Notes under the pieces: model-generated | Databases searched by the model: none | What the model was told of the DNA's origin: nothing | Seen by the model: only the letters and a program-made list of their open reading frames with translations | Source of the DNA: a virus | DNA length: 20,622 nt | Direction: 5' to 3' (one strand) | IMG/VR virus record: IMGVR_UViG_3300025010_000267 | Span: 1-20,622 of that record | Part shown: positions 8,182-16,690 of the stretch, in pieces | Layout: each line of letters starts with the position of its first letter | Position numbering within the stretch: the first letter of the stretch is position 1 | Program-made: the position numbers and the translations under genes

Positions 8182-9168
8182 ATGGCGATACGGACTGAGG
8201 AAGAAAAGGAACTGGCAAAGGTCCCCAGAGGGATAAGCTGGGCACGAGATATTCCGGCATGGGCGGCGCCTTTAAGTATGAGGACTCCCAGTCTGATGCC
8301 CTCCCACGGACTGGCGCAGACCTCGGCTGCAGTGCCTCCTCCGGCAGAGCCGACTGGCATCAAGAGACAGATAACCGCTCAGGCCAGCACCACTCCCGCA
8401 GCAGCCGTCGCCGCTCAGCCCGGAGCACCGGCCGGGATGCGGTTCCGCTCGGCGCAGGACTCTTCTGATTATCAGAAATACATCGGCACCGGGATGTCGA
8501 GCGACCCGAGCCCGAGCGTCCACCGCGCCATGCTGCAGGACCCGGCCACCGGCAAGTATTCCTTCCAGGAAATTCAGAACGGCACCGACGCCCCGCCCGC
8601 CCTGCAGACGCCTTTTGTCAGTGCCAAGGCCTTCCGGCAGATCACTGGCTACGACCGGAACCGAAATCCGATCTACAGCGATGGCTCGGCGGAGATGAAC
8701 GCGGCCAACGCCGGCATCGCCGACTACAACAAGTCCCTGATGGAAGGCTACACCCAGCGCAACGCGCAGTGGGCGGATATCGCTGGCGGCGTGCCAAAAG
8801 ACATCGCTGACGCTGCTAAGACTCGCGCCGAGACTGCCGAGATCCCGCTCGAAGGGACATCTGCTCGGGGGTTGAGGGCTGCGACAATGGCTGCACAGGA
8901 GGCTACCCGCCGCAAACCGATCGTCCTCAACCAAGAGATTCCCGTCGGTCCGCCGAACCAGCTTGGCGAACAGCAGACCATTAAGAAGCAGGTTTTGGTC
9001 GACCCTGACACCATGGAGATCCTGGAACCCAAGAGCGGGGGCACAACAGCCAAGTTGCTTTACACTCAGCTGGCAGCAGACAAGAAGTCCGTAGTCGACA
9101 AGCATTTCGCCGGCCGCGCCGATGTTACGCCCACGGAAGTCGCAGAGTTTATCAAGAACTTAAAATAA
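8182..9168 (+). CDS. Probable internal virion protein, unknown
   Basis: The protein has 328 aa from ATG 8182 after a strong ribosome site. I do not recognise the family. Residues 1-90 are low-complexity, rich in Ala, Pro, Thr and Ser (SAAVPPPAEPT, TTPAAAVAAQPGAPAG), like a flexible tail. Residues 90-175 have a mixed segment with DPATGKYSFQEIQNG and a GYDRNRNPIYSDGS turn. Residues 175-330 are helical (AANAGIADYNKSLMEGY, DIADAAKTRAETAEIPLEG, ARGLRAATMAAQEATRR), ending with FAGRADVTPTEVAEFIKNLK. Gene order (directly before two large proteins with enzyme domains) and the disordered-then-helical build fit an internal or ejected virion protein, similar in position to the small internal proteins of T7-like and P22-like phages. 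Confidence 0.45.
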   Translation: MAIRTEEEKELAKVPRGISWARDIPAWAAPLSMRTPSLMPSHGLAQTSAAVPPPAEPTGIKRQITAQASTTPAAAVAAQPGAPAGMRFRSAQDSSDYQKYIGTGMSSDPSPSVHRAMLQDPATGKYSFQEIQNGTDAPPALQTPFVSAKAFRQITGYDRNRNPIYSDGSAEMNAANAGIADYNKSLMEGYTQRNAQWADIAGGVPKDIADAAKTRAETAEIPLEGTSARGLRAATMAAQEATRRKPIVLNQEIPVGPPNQLGEQQTIKKQVLVDPDTMEILEPKSGGTTAKLLYTQLAADKKSVVDKHFAGRADVTPTEVAEFIKNLK

Positions 9169-9181
9169 CCCGGAGGGCTTA

Positions 9182-12100
9182 ATGCCTACCCTTGACGATA
9201 TTCTCGCCGCCGACGGGCCACAGCAGGGCACCTTAGACGACATCCTCGGGAACTCTCCTGCCAATATCCCTGCGCCGGTAGGCATCCGCACTGCAGCGAA
9301 TCGCTCCGCCGTCGGTGAAGTCTACACTGGCCTGAAGCGTGGTGTGGTCGGAGAGTTGCCAAAGATGGTCGGGCAGGCTGCCAAGTGGGCAACCGAGCCG
9401 GAGTCCAGAGTGTATAAGTTCGGCCAGGGCATCGTCAACGCAGCCGAGGCGCGACTCGCCAAACCCGAGATCCAGCTGAATCCTGAAGGTCACAACGCCG
9501 TTACCAACGCCCTTGCGGAAGGCGCCGAGATGCTCGCTCCCTCCGTCGCTATCCCGCTCGTTGTCGGTGCCGGCCTGGCTGCCGCCCCCACTGCTGCCGT
9601 TCCTGCCGCTGTTGGCCTGGGAATATCTGCGCTTGCCGGTGCAGTGCCTATGGGCATGGCCCAGGCTCAGGACACCATGGAGCGAGTCAAGGAAGCCGGT
9701 GGAGACACCGAGGCTGCCCGCATCGCTGGCTGGAAGTCGGGAGCGATCGAGGCCGGCGGCGAGACCATCGGTACGTATCTCGGCGGCAAGCTGCTCGGCA
9801 TCGGGGGCAAGGCCCTGAGCAAAGTAGCAAAGGAAGGTATTGACAAGGTCATTGCAAACGCGACGGACTCCGCGCTGTGGAAGCCCTTTGCCAAGCAGCT
9901 GTTCAAGACCGCAGTCGGCGAGGTTGCGACCGAGATGGGTCAGGGTTACGGGCAGGCTGTAGTTGAGAAGAATGCTGGGGTCGACGTTGATCCATGGCAG
10001 CAGACCAAGGACGTTATTGCTCCGACGCTCGGCATGACTGCACTGCTGGCGCCGTTCGGACTCGCCGGCCATTATCGTAACTCTCGCAGAGCGGAAGCGG
10101 TAGATCAGATCCTGGCCGACCCGAAGGCGGCGCCGGCAGAAGCGCGGCTGGCTGTGGTCCATATGCTGCACACCGAGGCCGTGGATAATAACGTGCCCGG
10201 GGCAGAGGAGTGGTTCTCCGGAGCGGTTGAGGATATCGCCAACGAGATGCCTATCCGCCGTGCTGCTGAGGCTGCTGTGGACCCGGTCAAGGATTCTGCC
10301 CAGAAGACACTGCTGAAGAACCTAGGGGTCGAGGGCGTCGTGCATAACGGCAAGGTCACTACCGAGGGCGGCGAGGCGGACGTCGACACCCTTGCCCAGA
10401 CCCTGGCGCAGGGCGGCAGCGTAGTCGATGCAGTGAAGAAGTCTCCTGCTCGCCTCGCCGAGCTTGAGGCCAAGGCACTGGGCGGGGAGCAGTTCACGCC
10501 AGACGAGCGTAAGGAATACCAGAAGCTGCTGGCCAAGTCCGGGACCAAGAAGTTCGAGCAGCTGGAGGACGACCCGGTGCGTCCGGAGGTGGTGAGGTTT
10601 CAGGTTTACAATGACAAGAAAGACGAGTTCAAGGTTTATGAGTATGCACCGCCAGCAGGCATGACCAGAGAGCAGGTCAATGCTGAGTTGGCAAAGCGTC
10701 CGAAGAGTCCTGGGTCCCAGTTCAATTGGCTTGAGAAAAATGCAACTAAGGTAAAAAGAGATGAAACTGAGCCGCAGGCAACGCCTGCAAATGAACCTGT
10801 TCAGGCTGTACAACCTGGACCCGAGCAAGTGGTGGACGGAGTTTCTGAACCACTGACTCCTGAACCGAGCGCTGCCCCGGCTAGTACCCAGCCAGTAGTC
10901 ACCAACCAGACCGAGCCGACTGACCTCGACACCCTGACCTTCCAGCACGACACCCTTGTTGATCAGTGGGAGGCACTGCCGGTAGGCCTTGAGAAGACCG
11001 CGGTGCAGGAGGAGATCTTCAAAATACGGGAGGAGATGAACAATGTTGCAATTCCTGTACCTCCGGAGGGAGGAGTTGGTCAAGGCGTGGCTGTGGCTCC
11101 GTCGCAAACCCCAGCTGCAGCCGAACCTGCAGGAACGCTTTCTCAGGTACTCGAAGCAGAACCCGCCGGAGGCCCCCAGAAGTCAGCAGGAAATTTGCCG
11201 GCAAGCAACGCAGTCAGCACTGACAGCAGTGCGAGCGTCGGAGAGTCGAGGGGAGAACTACAGCTGGTCCGAGTAGCTGCCAAGGTCGACAAGGACCTCA
11301 AGTACAACGGCGACAACCTCGGCCTGCCGCAGTTCACTTACCAGGCTGGCCCGCTCAAGGGCGTGACTTTCTCTGCCAAGGACGCCTCCGAGGAGAGCGT
11401 CCGGTCTGCGGCCGAGAAGATGAAGGCGCAGTGGGAGGGGAAGAAGAATAATGCGGTTGTCGCTACTGCCAAACCTGTAAAGGAAGAAGGACAGGTACAC
11501 GATTACAGCAACACTCAGGTGAACATCAAGGGGCCTGCCGCTAAGAAGATAACCGACCTCGGAAAATCAATCCCTGATAGTGAGCTTTACACCGATCCTA
11601 ACGATGATTCATATGGCCGCGAGACAGAGCCGCATATCACTGTAAGGTACGGGCTTGGTACCGACAACCCTGCAGAACTGGCTGAACTGTCGAAGGTCGG
11701 CCCAGTAACCGCCAAGATCGGCAAGGTGTCGATCTTTGAAACTGACAAGTACGACGTGGTGAAGGCCGAGATAATCAGCGACTCCCTGCGGGGCGCAAAC
11801 AAAAAGGTAGGGGACCTGGTCGACCTGCCCGGGGAGACATACAAGGACTATCAGCCACATGCGACCATTGCCTACGTGAAGAAGGGCGAGGGGAAGAAAT
11901 ACGTTGGTAATGCCTCGCTCGAGGGTACGGAAATAACCTTCAACGAGATTGCGCTGACTGACCGGTTCGGAAAGACTCACCCGATCAAACTTACCGGGGA
12001 TACTGCTAAATCTCCGGCGAAGAAACCTACACTAGTCAAGGCTAAGCCCGAAAAGAAAGTCACCTCCAAGAAAGCAGAGAAGCCCCTCCCCTCCGCCTAC

Positions 12101-12184
12101 GCAGCACAGGCGAAAGTCATTGCTGAGGACATCGCTAGTGGCGACACGCCGTTCAAACGCGTCCCGTCCGACGCCGCCAGCTGA
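9182..12184 (+). CDS. Large polyvalent-type virion protein with 2H phosphoesterase domain
   Basis: The protein has 1000 aa, with GGAGGG just before ATG 9182. Residues 1-25 carry TLDDIL twice (3-8 and 17-22). Residues 117-163 form a long hydrophobic Gly/Ala-rich stretch that could enter a membrane; 280-298 is a second, weaker one. Residues 470-535 form a small mixed module (VVRFQVYNDKKDEFKVYEY), followed by Pro/Glu/Thr linkers. Residues about 772-942 form a 2H phosphoesterase domain (2'-5' RNA ligase/LigT type), starting HDYSNTQVNI, with both catalytic motifs, H818-I-T820 and H893-A-T895, 75 residues apart. The family cleaves cyclic phosphates or 2'-5'-type bonds in nucleotides; some phage members (Acb1) destroy cyclic nucleotide immune signals. 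The C-terminal tail is Lys-rich. Carriage in the virion is inferred from context. The next gene starts one base after the stop. Confidence 0.7.
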   Translation: MPTLDDILAADGPQQGTLDDILGNSPANIPAPVGIRTAANRSAVGEVYTGLKRGVVGELPKMVGQAAKWATEPESRVYKFGQGIVNAAEARLAKPEIQLNPEGHNAVTNALAEGAEMLAPSVAIPLVVGAGLAAAPTAAVPAAVGLGISALAGAVPMGMAQAQDTMERVKEAGGDTEAARIAGWKSGAIEAGGETIGTYLGGKLLGIGGKALSKVAKEGIDKVIANATDSALWKPFAKQLFKTAVGEVATEMGQGYGQAVVEKNAGVDVDPWQQTKDVIAPTLGMTALLAPFGLAGHYRNSRRAEAVDQILADPKAAPAEARLAVVHMLHTEAVDNNVPGAEEWFSGAVEDIANEMPIRRAAEAAVDPVKDSAQKTLLKNLGVEGVVHNGKVTTEGGEADVDTLAQTLAQGGSVVDAVKKSPARLAELEAKALGGEQFTPDERKEYQKLLAKSGTKKFEQLEDDPVRPEVVRFQVYNDKKDEFKVYEYAPPAGMTREQVNAELAKRPKSPGSQFNWLEKNATKVKRDETEPQATPANEPVQAVQPGPEQVVDGVSEPLTPEPSAAPASTQPVVTNQTEPTDLDTLTFQHDTLVDQWEALPVGLEKTAVQEEIFKIREEMNNVAIPVPPEGGVGQGVAVAPSQTPAAAEPAGTLSQVLEAEPAGGPQKSAGNLPASNAVSTDSSASVGESRGELQLVRVAAKVDKDLKYNGDNLGLPQFTYQAGPLKGVTFSAKDASEESVRSAAEKMKAQWEGKKNNAVVATAKPVKEEGQVHDYSNTQVNIKGPAAKKITDLGKSIPDSELYTDPNDDSYGRETEPHITVRYGLGTDNPAELAELSKVGPVTAKIGKVSIFETDKYDVVKAEIISDSLRGANKKVGDLVDLPGETYKDYQPHATIAYVKKGEGKKYVGNASLEGTEITFNEIALTDRFGKTHPIKLTGDTAKSPAKKPTLVKAKPEKKVTSKKAEKPLPSAYAAQAKVIAEDIASGDTPFKRVPSDAAS

Positions 12185-12185
12185 G

Positions 12186-15100
12186 ATGGACGAGGCTGAG
12201 TACCAGGGGCTGACGGCGGTGATTGAGGATGAGCAAGTAAAGGTCGCCGACGCCAAGGCGGGTCCAAGTAATTTGGGCGACCCGTCCAAAGCAGAAGCTG
12301 AGAAAGTCCAGAAGGGTATCGAGGGCAAGACCCCCATCCAGGCCGCTGAGTGGCTGATCAACAACACGCCGAACAACGGACACAAGCTGATCGCCGCCAA
12401 GGTCCGGGTGGCCCTGCTCAGGCTCAAGGGTGCAGGCGTCGAGTTCAACCTGAACGTCACCCATGTCGGCGACAGCATCCCGGCCTCCTCAGCCAACTCC
12501 CGGGGTGTGTCGACCACCGACTTCTCGGACGGCATCAAGACCACGGTCAGACTGAACGGTGCCGATGTCACCGGCAAGGTGGGGATGTCCTACGAGACTG
12601 TCCTCCACGAGCTGATCCACGCCGCCACCCAGGCGGCCATCCATGTCGGTAACCGCAAGGTCAGCACCGGCACGACGCTCGCCAAGGCTACCGCGGAGAT
12701 GGTCGATGTCACCAACCTGATCATCGACCACTTCAACACCCGGGCGGCGAGCGGCGAGACCCTCACCGAGTTCGAGCAGAGGATCCTGCAGCGCAACGTC
12801 AACGCCCTCAACAACCCCTCCGAGGTGCTGGCCTGGACACTGTCCAACAAGGAGATGCAGGACTACCTGGAGACCGTCAAGCTGGGCAAGACCGAGACCC
12901 TGTGGTCCAGGTTCGTGCAGTCCGTCAGGACGTTTTTCGGCCTCACCGCCGCCTCCGACACCGCTCTCAGCGAAGTCCTGCGGCTGGGCGAGGACCTGCT
13001 CAACGCCGACGCGAACGTGGTCACCTCTTCACTGGATAAGTTGATGGGACGGACGACTGCCGAGCAGGTCCAGACCCCCCTCGGTGTCATCGCCGACGAG
13101 CAGATCAGTGAAGCCTTCAAGTCCGGGCAGAAAAAGCTCGACATGACCCTCACTGCGATCAAGAACCCGAAGTCCAAGCTCCACGATCTCTATGTCCAGT
13201 ATGCTCCGCAGTGGCTGGCGGTGACCCCGCTGCACACCCTGGTGCAGACATTCGGCAAGACCATCCCGCAGATCAAGGATTTCGCCAAGCACTTGGACGC
13301 CGTGGTCTCTGCCAAGACTGAGATCGTCGACACCTCGAAGGTGGTCTACGACAAGGCCATGGAGGTGGCCCAGAAGACCGTCGGGCTGGATGTCTTCAAC
13401 ACCGCGGCAGCTACCGCCTCATTTAACCGCATAACCCCCTGGCTGGACGTCTACAGTCAGGACTGGGTAGAAGGTAAGACCAAGTCCGAAAAGCTGAAGA
13501 ACGCTCAGAAGAAGTGGGTGGCAGCGAAGATGCAAAAGGCCACCAAGCTGACGTATATCGAGGCCTACAGCGAGGCGAAGAAGGCCTACGACGCCCTCAA
13601 GACCAACGAGATGAAGCAGGCTTACCAGGACACTGTCGAGCACATCGCCGGCATCAGGACCCGGGAGAAGAACAACCTGCTGCGCTACATTGAAAAGGTG
13701 ACCGAGCCCAACTCCGACGAGCGTAAAGAAATGATGCTCAAGTTCGACGCCACCTTCACCGACCTGCATGGTGCCTACTGGCCACTGGCCCGGGTCGGCG
13801 ACTTCGTCCTCAAGTACGTCGACAAGGACGGCTTCAAGTGGGCCGAGCATTTCACCACCATCGCCGAGCGCAACGAGGCCAAGGCTGAGCGCATCGCTGC
13901 CGGTGTTGATCCGGCCGGCATCAAGGAGTCGTACAAGGACAAGCAGCCGGCCGGCGCGGTCGCAATACCTGCGATGATGCTTGAGCAGTTGAGCAAGACT
14001 GTCCGGGAAAAGTACATGGTAGGGGTAAACCAGTACGACGACGTCGCCGTTGCTGATGCCCTCGAGGCAGCTCAGAACACCATCAACGACATGACCCAGA
14101 TCTGGCTGCGCTGGCAGCCGGAGACCTCCGCCCTGAAAAACTCGGTGCGCAGAAAAAACGTCAAGGGCTACAGCCTCGATATGCTGCGCAGTTACCTCGA
14201 TTACATGCAGCGTCATGCTTCCAACATCGCCTGGACTGAGCAGGGTAAGAAGATCGAGGGCGACCTCAAGAGCATGGGCGACGATATCAAGGCCAAGCTT
14301 GACGGTGATGCCGCTGCCAACACCGACATGGAGAACCACCTGCTCAACGACCTGCGGGCCCGGGTCCAGGCCCTGCGCTCGGTGAAGGTCGGCGTGGCTG
14401 CATCTTTCTTAGGCAAGATCGGCACCGGCTGGTACATGACCTCGCCGTCGATCGCCCTGGTGCAGATGACTCAGCTCGGCGCTTTGACCCTGCCTAAGCT
14501 GGCGGTCAAGTACGGGCCGGTCAAGGCAGCCAAGGCCTTGGCACTGTGGACCAAGGAGTCGTTCAAGAAAGACTACCGGCGGGCGCCGATGTTCAACGAT
14601 CCAATTGTCGAGCTGCTCTTTGACGAACTCCACGCCGTGGTCACCATCGACAACCGCAACACGCCGGCTGCCAAGGGCAAGGAACTGGGCGAGCCGTTGT
14701 TCACCGAGGAGCAGCTGGCGAAGCGGATAGCTGACGAACTCACCCCCTACCAACGTCGTCTGTTGGTCCTGCGGGAGGCCATGGCTCGCAACCTCCTCGA
14801 TATCTCGGCAGCACACGAGGCCTATGACCTGACCCGCGGCAAGGACCCGGACAGCATGATGAGTAAGGTCTTCAACCTGGCAATGAAACCGATGAGCCTG
14901 TCCGAACTTACCTCCCGCAAGGCGGCAGTGCTCAGCACCTACGATCTGGCTTCCCAGGACGGCAAGGAATTCTTCCTGGCGATGAACGACATCGCCGAAG
15001 TGGTCAACGACACCCTCTATTCCTACTCCAAGGAGAACAAGGGTGCGGCCCTGCAGGGCGGTCTGACTCGGGTGGTCCTGCAGTTCCAGCATTACCGGAT

Positions 15101-16031
15101 CATGACCGGCATCCGGTTGGCGATGCTGCTCAACAATGCAATCAGGGGCGAGAGCAAGGAGATCAAGGCTGCGGCCACCAAGGAGTTCGTCGGCATCATG
15201 GGAATGACCGGCGCTCTGGCCGGGTCTCTTGGGATGCCGTTCGCCGGCACGGTCTTCGCCATCCTCGGGGCAATCCTGGGGGACGACGACGAGCCGGAGG
15301 ATTACCGACTGATGTATACCAACTGGTTACAGAATACCTTCCCGAAGACCATGGCCGACCTCTTGACCCACGGCCTGCCGTCGCTGGTCGGGGCGGATAT
15401 CTCCAAGCGGGTAGGCTTGCAGGATGTCTACGGGATGCAGAGCGAGCCGCCGCCGAGGCTGCATGGCAAGGAGCTTGCTGCGTGGTGGGCTGCCAACCAG
15501 CTTGGCCCGGTGTTCTCAGTCGGTGCCGGCTTAGCGCAGGGATATGACGAGATGATCAACAAGGGCAACTATATGAAGGGCCTTGAAGCCGCTGCCCCCA
15601 AACCGATCAAGGATGTCTTCAAGGCGATCAGAGCTATGACGGACGGGGTGAAGACCGGCGCCGGCAAGAAGTTGATCCCTGACGACCAGATCGGCCCCGA
15701 CGATGTGCTGATGATTGCCCTCGGTTTCAACCCGGAGGAGATCTCCAAGGCGCAAGGGGCGGAGCGCAGCCTGCGGGGGATATCAACCCGGATCACCGAG
15801 CGGCGAGGGAAACTTATCCGGCGGGCGGCGGAGGCCATCCTTGAGGGTGACGGCGACAGTGCCGCCATGGAGGATATCAGGAAGTTCAACCTGCGGATGC
15901 CGAGGTTTGCCATCGGGGGGCGGGATATTAAACCGGCCGTGCGCAAGATCCTCCGGGGAGAGTCCGGCACGACCGGTCGACGTGAGAGGGACGTAGCTAC
16001 TCAATACGAGGTGCCTGCGATGATGGAGTAA
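12186..16031 (+). CDS. Large polyvalent-type protein: zincin peptidase plus LPD38-like region
   Basis: The protein has 1281 aa from ATG 12186, one base after the previous stop (TGAGATG); a TTG at 12120 in the same frame would overlap that gene by 65 bp and has no ribosome site. Residues about 60-230 are a zinc metallopeptidase-like domain: H141-E-L-I-H145 after a LxxxGxxxNxNVT strand region, with E213 in NPSEVLAWTLSN as likely third ligand. Residues 250-800 are long helical segments. Residues about 880-1110 resemble LPD38 of large polyvalent proteins: LQFQHYRIMTGIRLAML, a glycine-rich hydrophobic segment at 1001-1031, then DDEPEDYRLMYTNWL and GLPSLVGADISKRVGL. Such proteins are thought to be packaged and to enter the host with the DNA. 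The peptidase target is unknown. The 3' end overlaps the convergent Lar-like gene by 35 nt. Confidence 0.72.
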   Translation: MDEAEYQGLTAVIEDEQVKVADAKAGPSNLGDPSKAEAEKVQKGIEGKTPIQAAEWLINNTPNNGHKLIAAKVRVALLRLKGAGVEFNLNVTHVGDSIPASSANSRGVSTTDFSDGIKTTVRLNGADVTGKVGMSYETVLHELIHAATQAAIHVGNRKVSTGTTLAKATAEMVDVTNLIIDHFNTRAASGETLTEFEQRILQRNVNALNNPSEVLAWTLSNKEMQDYLETVKLGKTETLWSRFVQSVRTFFGLTAASDTALSEVLRLGEDLLNADANVVTSSLDKLMGRTTAEQVQTPLGVIADEQISEAFKSGQKKLDMTLTAIKNPKSKLHDLYVQYAPQWLAVTPLHTLVQTFGKTIPQIKDFAKHLDAVVSAKTEIVDTSKVVYDKAMEVAQKTVGLDVFNTAAATASFNRITPWLDVYSQDWVEGKTKSEKLKNAQKKWVAAKMQKATKLTYIEAYSEAKKAYDALKTNEMKQAYQDTVEHIAGIRTREKNNLLRYIEKVTEPNSDERKEMMLKFDATFTDLHGAYWPLARVGDFVLKYVDKDGFKWAEHFTTIAERNEAKAERIAAGVDPAGIKESYKDKQPAGAVAIPAMMLEQLSKTVREKYMVGVNQYDDVAVADALEAAQNTINDMTQIWLRWQPETSALKNSVRRKNVKGYSLDMLRSYLDYMQRHASNIAWTEQGKKIEGDLKSMGDDIKAKLDGDAAANTDMENHLLNDLRARVQALRSVKVGVAASFLGKIGTGWYMTSPSIALVQMTQLGALTLPKLAVKYGPVKAAKALALWTKESFKKDYRRAPMFNDPIVELLFDELHAVVTIDNRNTPAAKGKELGEPLFTEEQLAKRIADELTPYQRRLLVLREAMARNLLDISAAHEAYDLTRGKDPDSMMSKVFNLAMKPMSLSELTSRKAAVLSTYDLASQDGKEFFLAMNDIAEVVNDTLYSYSKENKGAALQGGLTRVVLQFQHYRIMTGIRLAMLLNNAIRGESKEIKAAATKEFVGIMGMTGALAGSLGMPFAGTVFAILGAILGDDDEPEDYRLMYTNWLQNTFPKTMADLLTHGLPSLVGADISKRVGLQDVYGMQSEPPPRLHGKELAAWWAANQLGPVFSVGAGLAQGYDEMINKGNYMKGLEAAAPKPIKDVFKAIRAMTDGVKTGAGKKLIPDDQIGPDDVLMIALGFNPEEISKAQGAERSLRGISTRITERRGKLIRRAAEAILEGDGDSAAMEDIRKFNLRMPRFAIGGRDIKPAVRKILRGESGTTGRRERDVATQYEVPAMME

Positions 16032-16287
16032 CTCCTCCTATTCTTCCACACCCTTCGCACGGATGAGTCATGTGGTTTAAGCACCCAGGGTGGCTGCATG
16101 GCTCTCCGGTTTTTAATGCAGGAGTTCGTCGATTCCATGCATCCTCGTTATTGTAGGTAACTTGTATCCTGGATGCTATACATCCTATAGTCGGACACGA
16201 ATGATAGTGATATCCGAAGTCAGTAAGGCGGTGCGCAGGAGCATATAATTCTTTTAGTGCCTTACCGCAAAAGGGACACGGTTTCAT
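15997..16287 (-). CDS. Lar-like restriction alleviation protein, zinc ribbon
   Basis: The protein has 96 aa from ATG 16287, with GGAG a few bases upstream. It starts MKPCPFCGKALKEL and has a second pair at HSCPTIGC, then YNNEDAWNRR: the hallmark of the Lar family, where a CPFCG knuckle and a W-N-R end bracket one zinc ribbon. A second Cys set (CSHPGC and CEGC, residues 64-80) adds a probable further zinc site that is not usual for the shortest members. Lar of the Rac prophage eases type I restriction and promotes modification of incoming DNA; a similar anti-restriction role is possible here but unproven. It is the last gene of the minus-strand run and its end overlaps the convergent LPD38 gene. 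It is AT-richer (about 42%) than the RyR gene. Confidence 0.62.
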   Translation of the reverse strand: MKPCPFCGKALKELYAPAHRLTDFGYHYHSCPTIGCIASRIQVTYNNEDAWNRRTPALKTGEPCSHPGCLNHMTHPCEGCGRIGGVTPSSQAPRIE

Positions 16288-16289
16288 AT

Positions 16290-16643
16290 CTACTCCTTCA
16301 ACAACGGCGCAAGCGCCCCAACCACAGCCTTGAACAGGTGGTCCTTCGCCTGCTGCTCGGCCGGCAGTTTCTTGTAGGTAACCATGCAAGGGTGGGTTTT
16401 CTTCTCGGCGTCCTTGACCTCGCCGTATACCCAGCCGGACTCTTTCTTCTCCTTGAGCCAGGCGTTGTGATTTGCGCTTGCCGCCGCGTTGGGGTTGTCG
16501 AGGCAGAACTGCACCCTGTTGATGGCGCTGGTGCGCTGCCACTCCTCCGCCTCGACCCATGACTTCTGGCTGCCGTCGCCGAGGGCGTTGCAGAGTTCCC
16601 GGTTCGCTTCGTGACATACTGCTGCGATCTGTCTTACGTTCAT
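16290..16643 (-). CDS. RyR-domain protein
   Basis: The protein has 117 aa from ATG 16643, with AAAGGAGAA at the usual distance upstream. Its end lies two bases before the Lar-like start, so the two are co-transcribed. Residues about 60-115 match the RyR domain known from ryanodine receptors and from many phage and bacterial proteins: HNAWLKEKKESGWVYGEVKD, then KTHPCMVTYKKLPAEQQAKD and a closing helix LFKAVVGALAPLL. The N-terminal half is helical (VRQIAAVCHEANRELCNALG). In phages it is a stand-alone small protein whose ligand is unknown. Its pairing with a Lar-like gene suggests an early, host-takeover or anti-defence role, which is inference. Confidence 0.78.
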   Translation of the reverse strand: MNVRQIAAVCHEANRELCNALGDGSQKSWVEAEEWQRTSAINRVQFCLDNPNAAASANHNAWLKEKKESGWVYGEVKDAEKKTHPCMVTYKKLPAEQQAKDHLFKAVVGALAPLLKE

Positions 16644-16661
16644 GGTATTCTCCTTTTTGGT

Positions 16662-16690
16662 TTGACATCTTCAGTAAAGTGAGTTACGAT
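16662..16690 (+). promoter_or_regulatory. Sigma70-like promoter, plus strand
   Basis: TTGACA (16662-16667) is a perfect -35 box, and TACGAT (16685-16690) is a 4/6 match to the -10 box, with an ideal 17-bp spacer. It points right, against the minus-strand genes, and would start RNA near 16698-16700. There is no plus-strand gene downstream; the first terminator ends near 16787. Confidence 0.5.

Noticed and set aside
12120-12186. Upstream TTG start for the LPD38 gene and possible programmed frameshift with the 2H gene
   Set aside because: No ribosome site and no clear slippery heptamer near the stop; ATG 12186, one base after the stop, explains expression more simply. A mutational split remains possible and is listed as a finding.
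16025-16035. Palindrome GGAGTAACTCC at the end of the LPD38 gene as a terminator between the arms
   Set aside because: A one-base loop cannot form an RNA hairpin and no T-run follows. I see no convincing terminator between the converging genes.
15997-16668. Longer version (223 aa) of the Lar-like gene
   Set aside because: The extra N-terminal part runs out of frame through the RyR gene and is Arg/Gly-rich nonsense. ATG 16287 has its own ribosome site and gives a standard Lar start.
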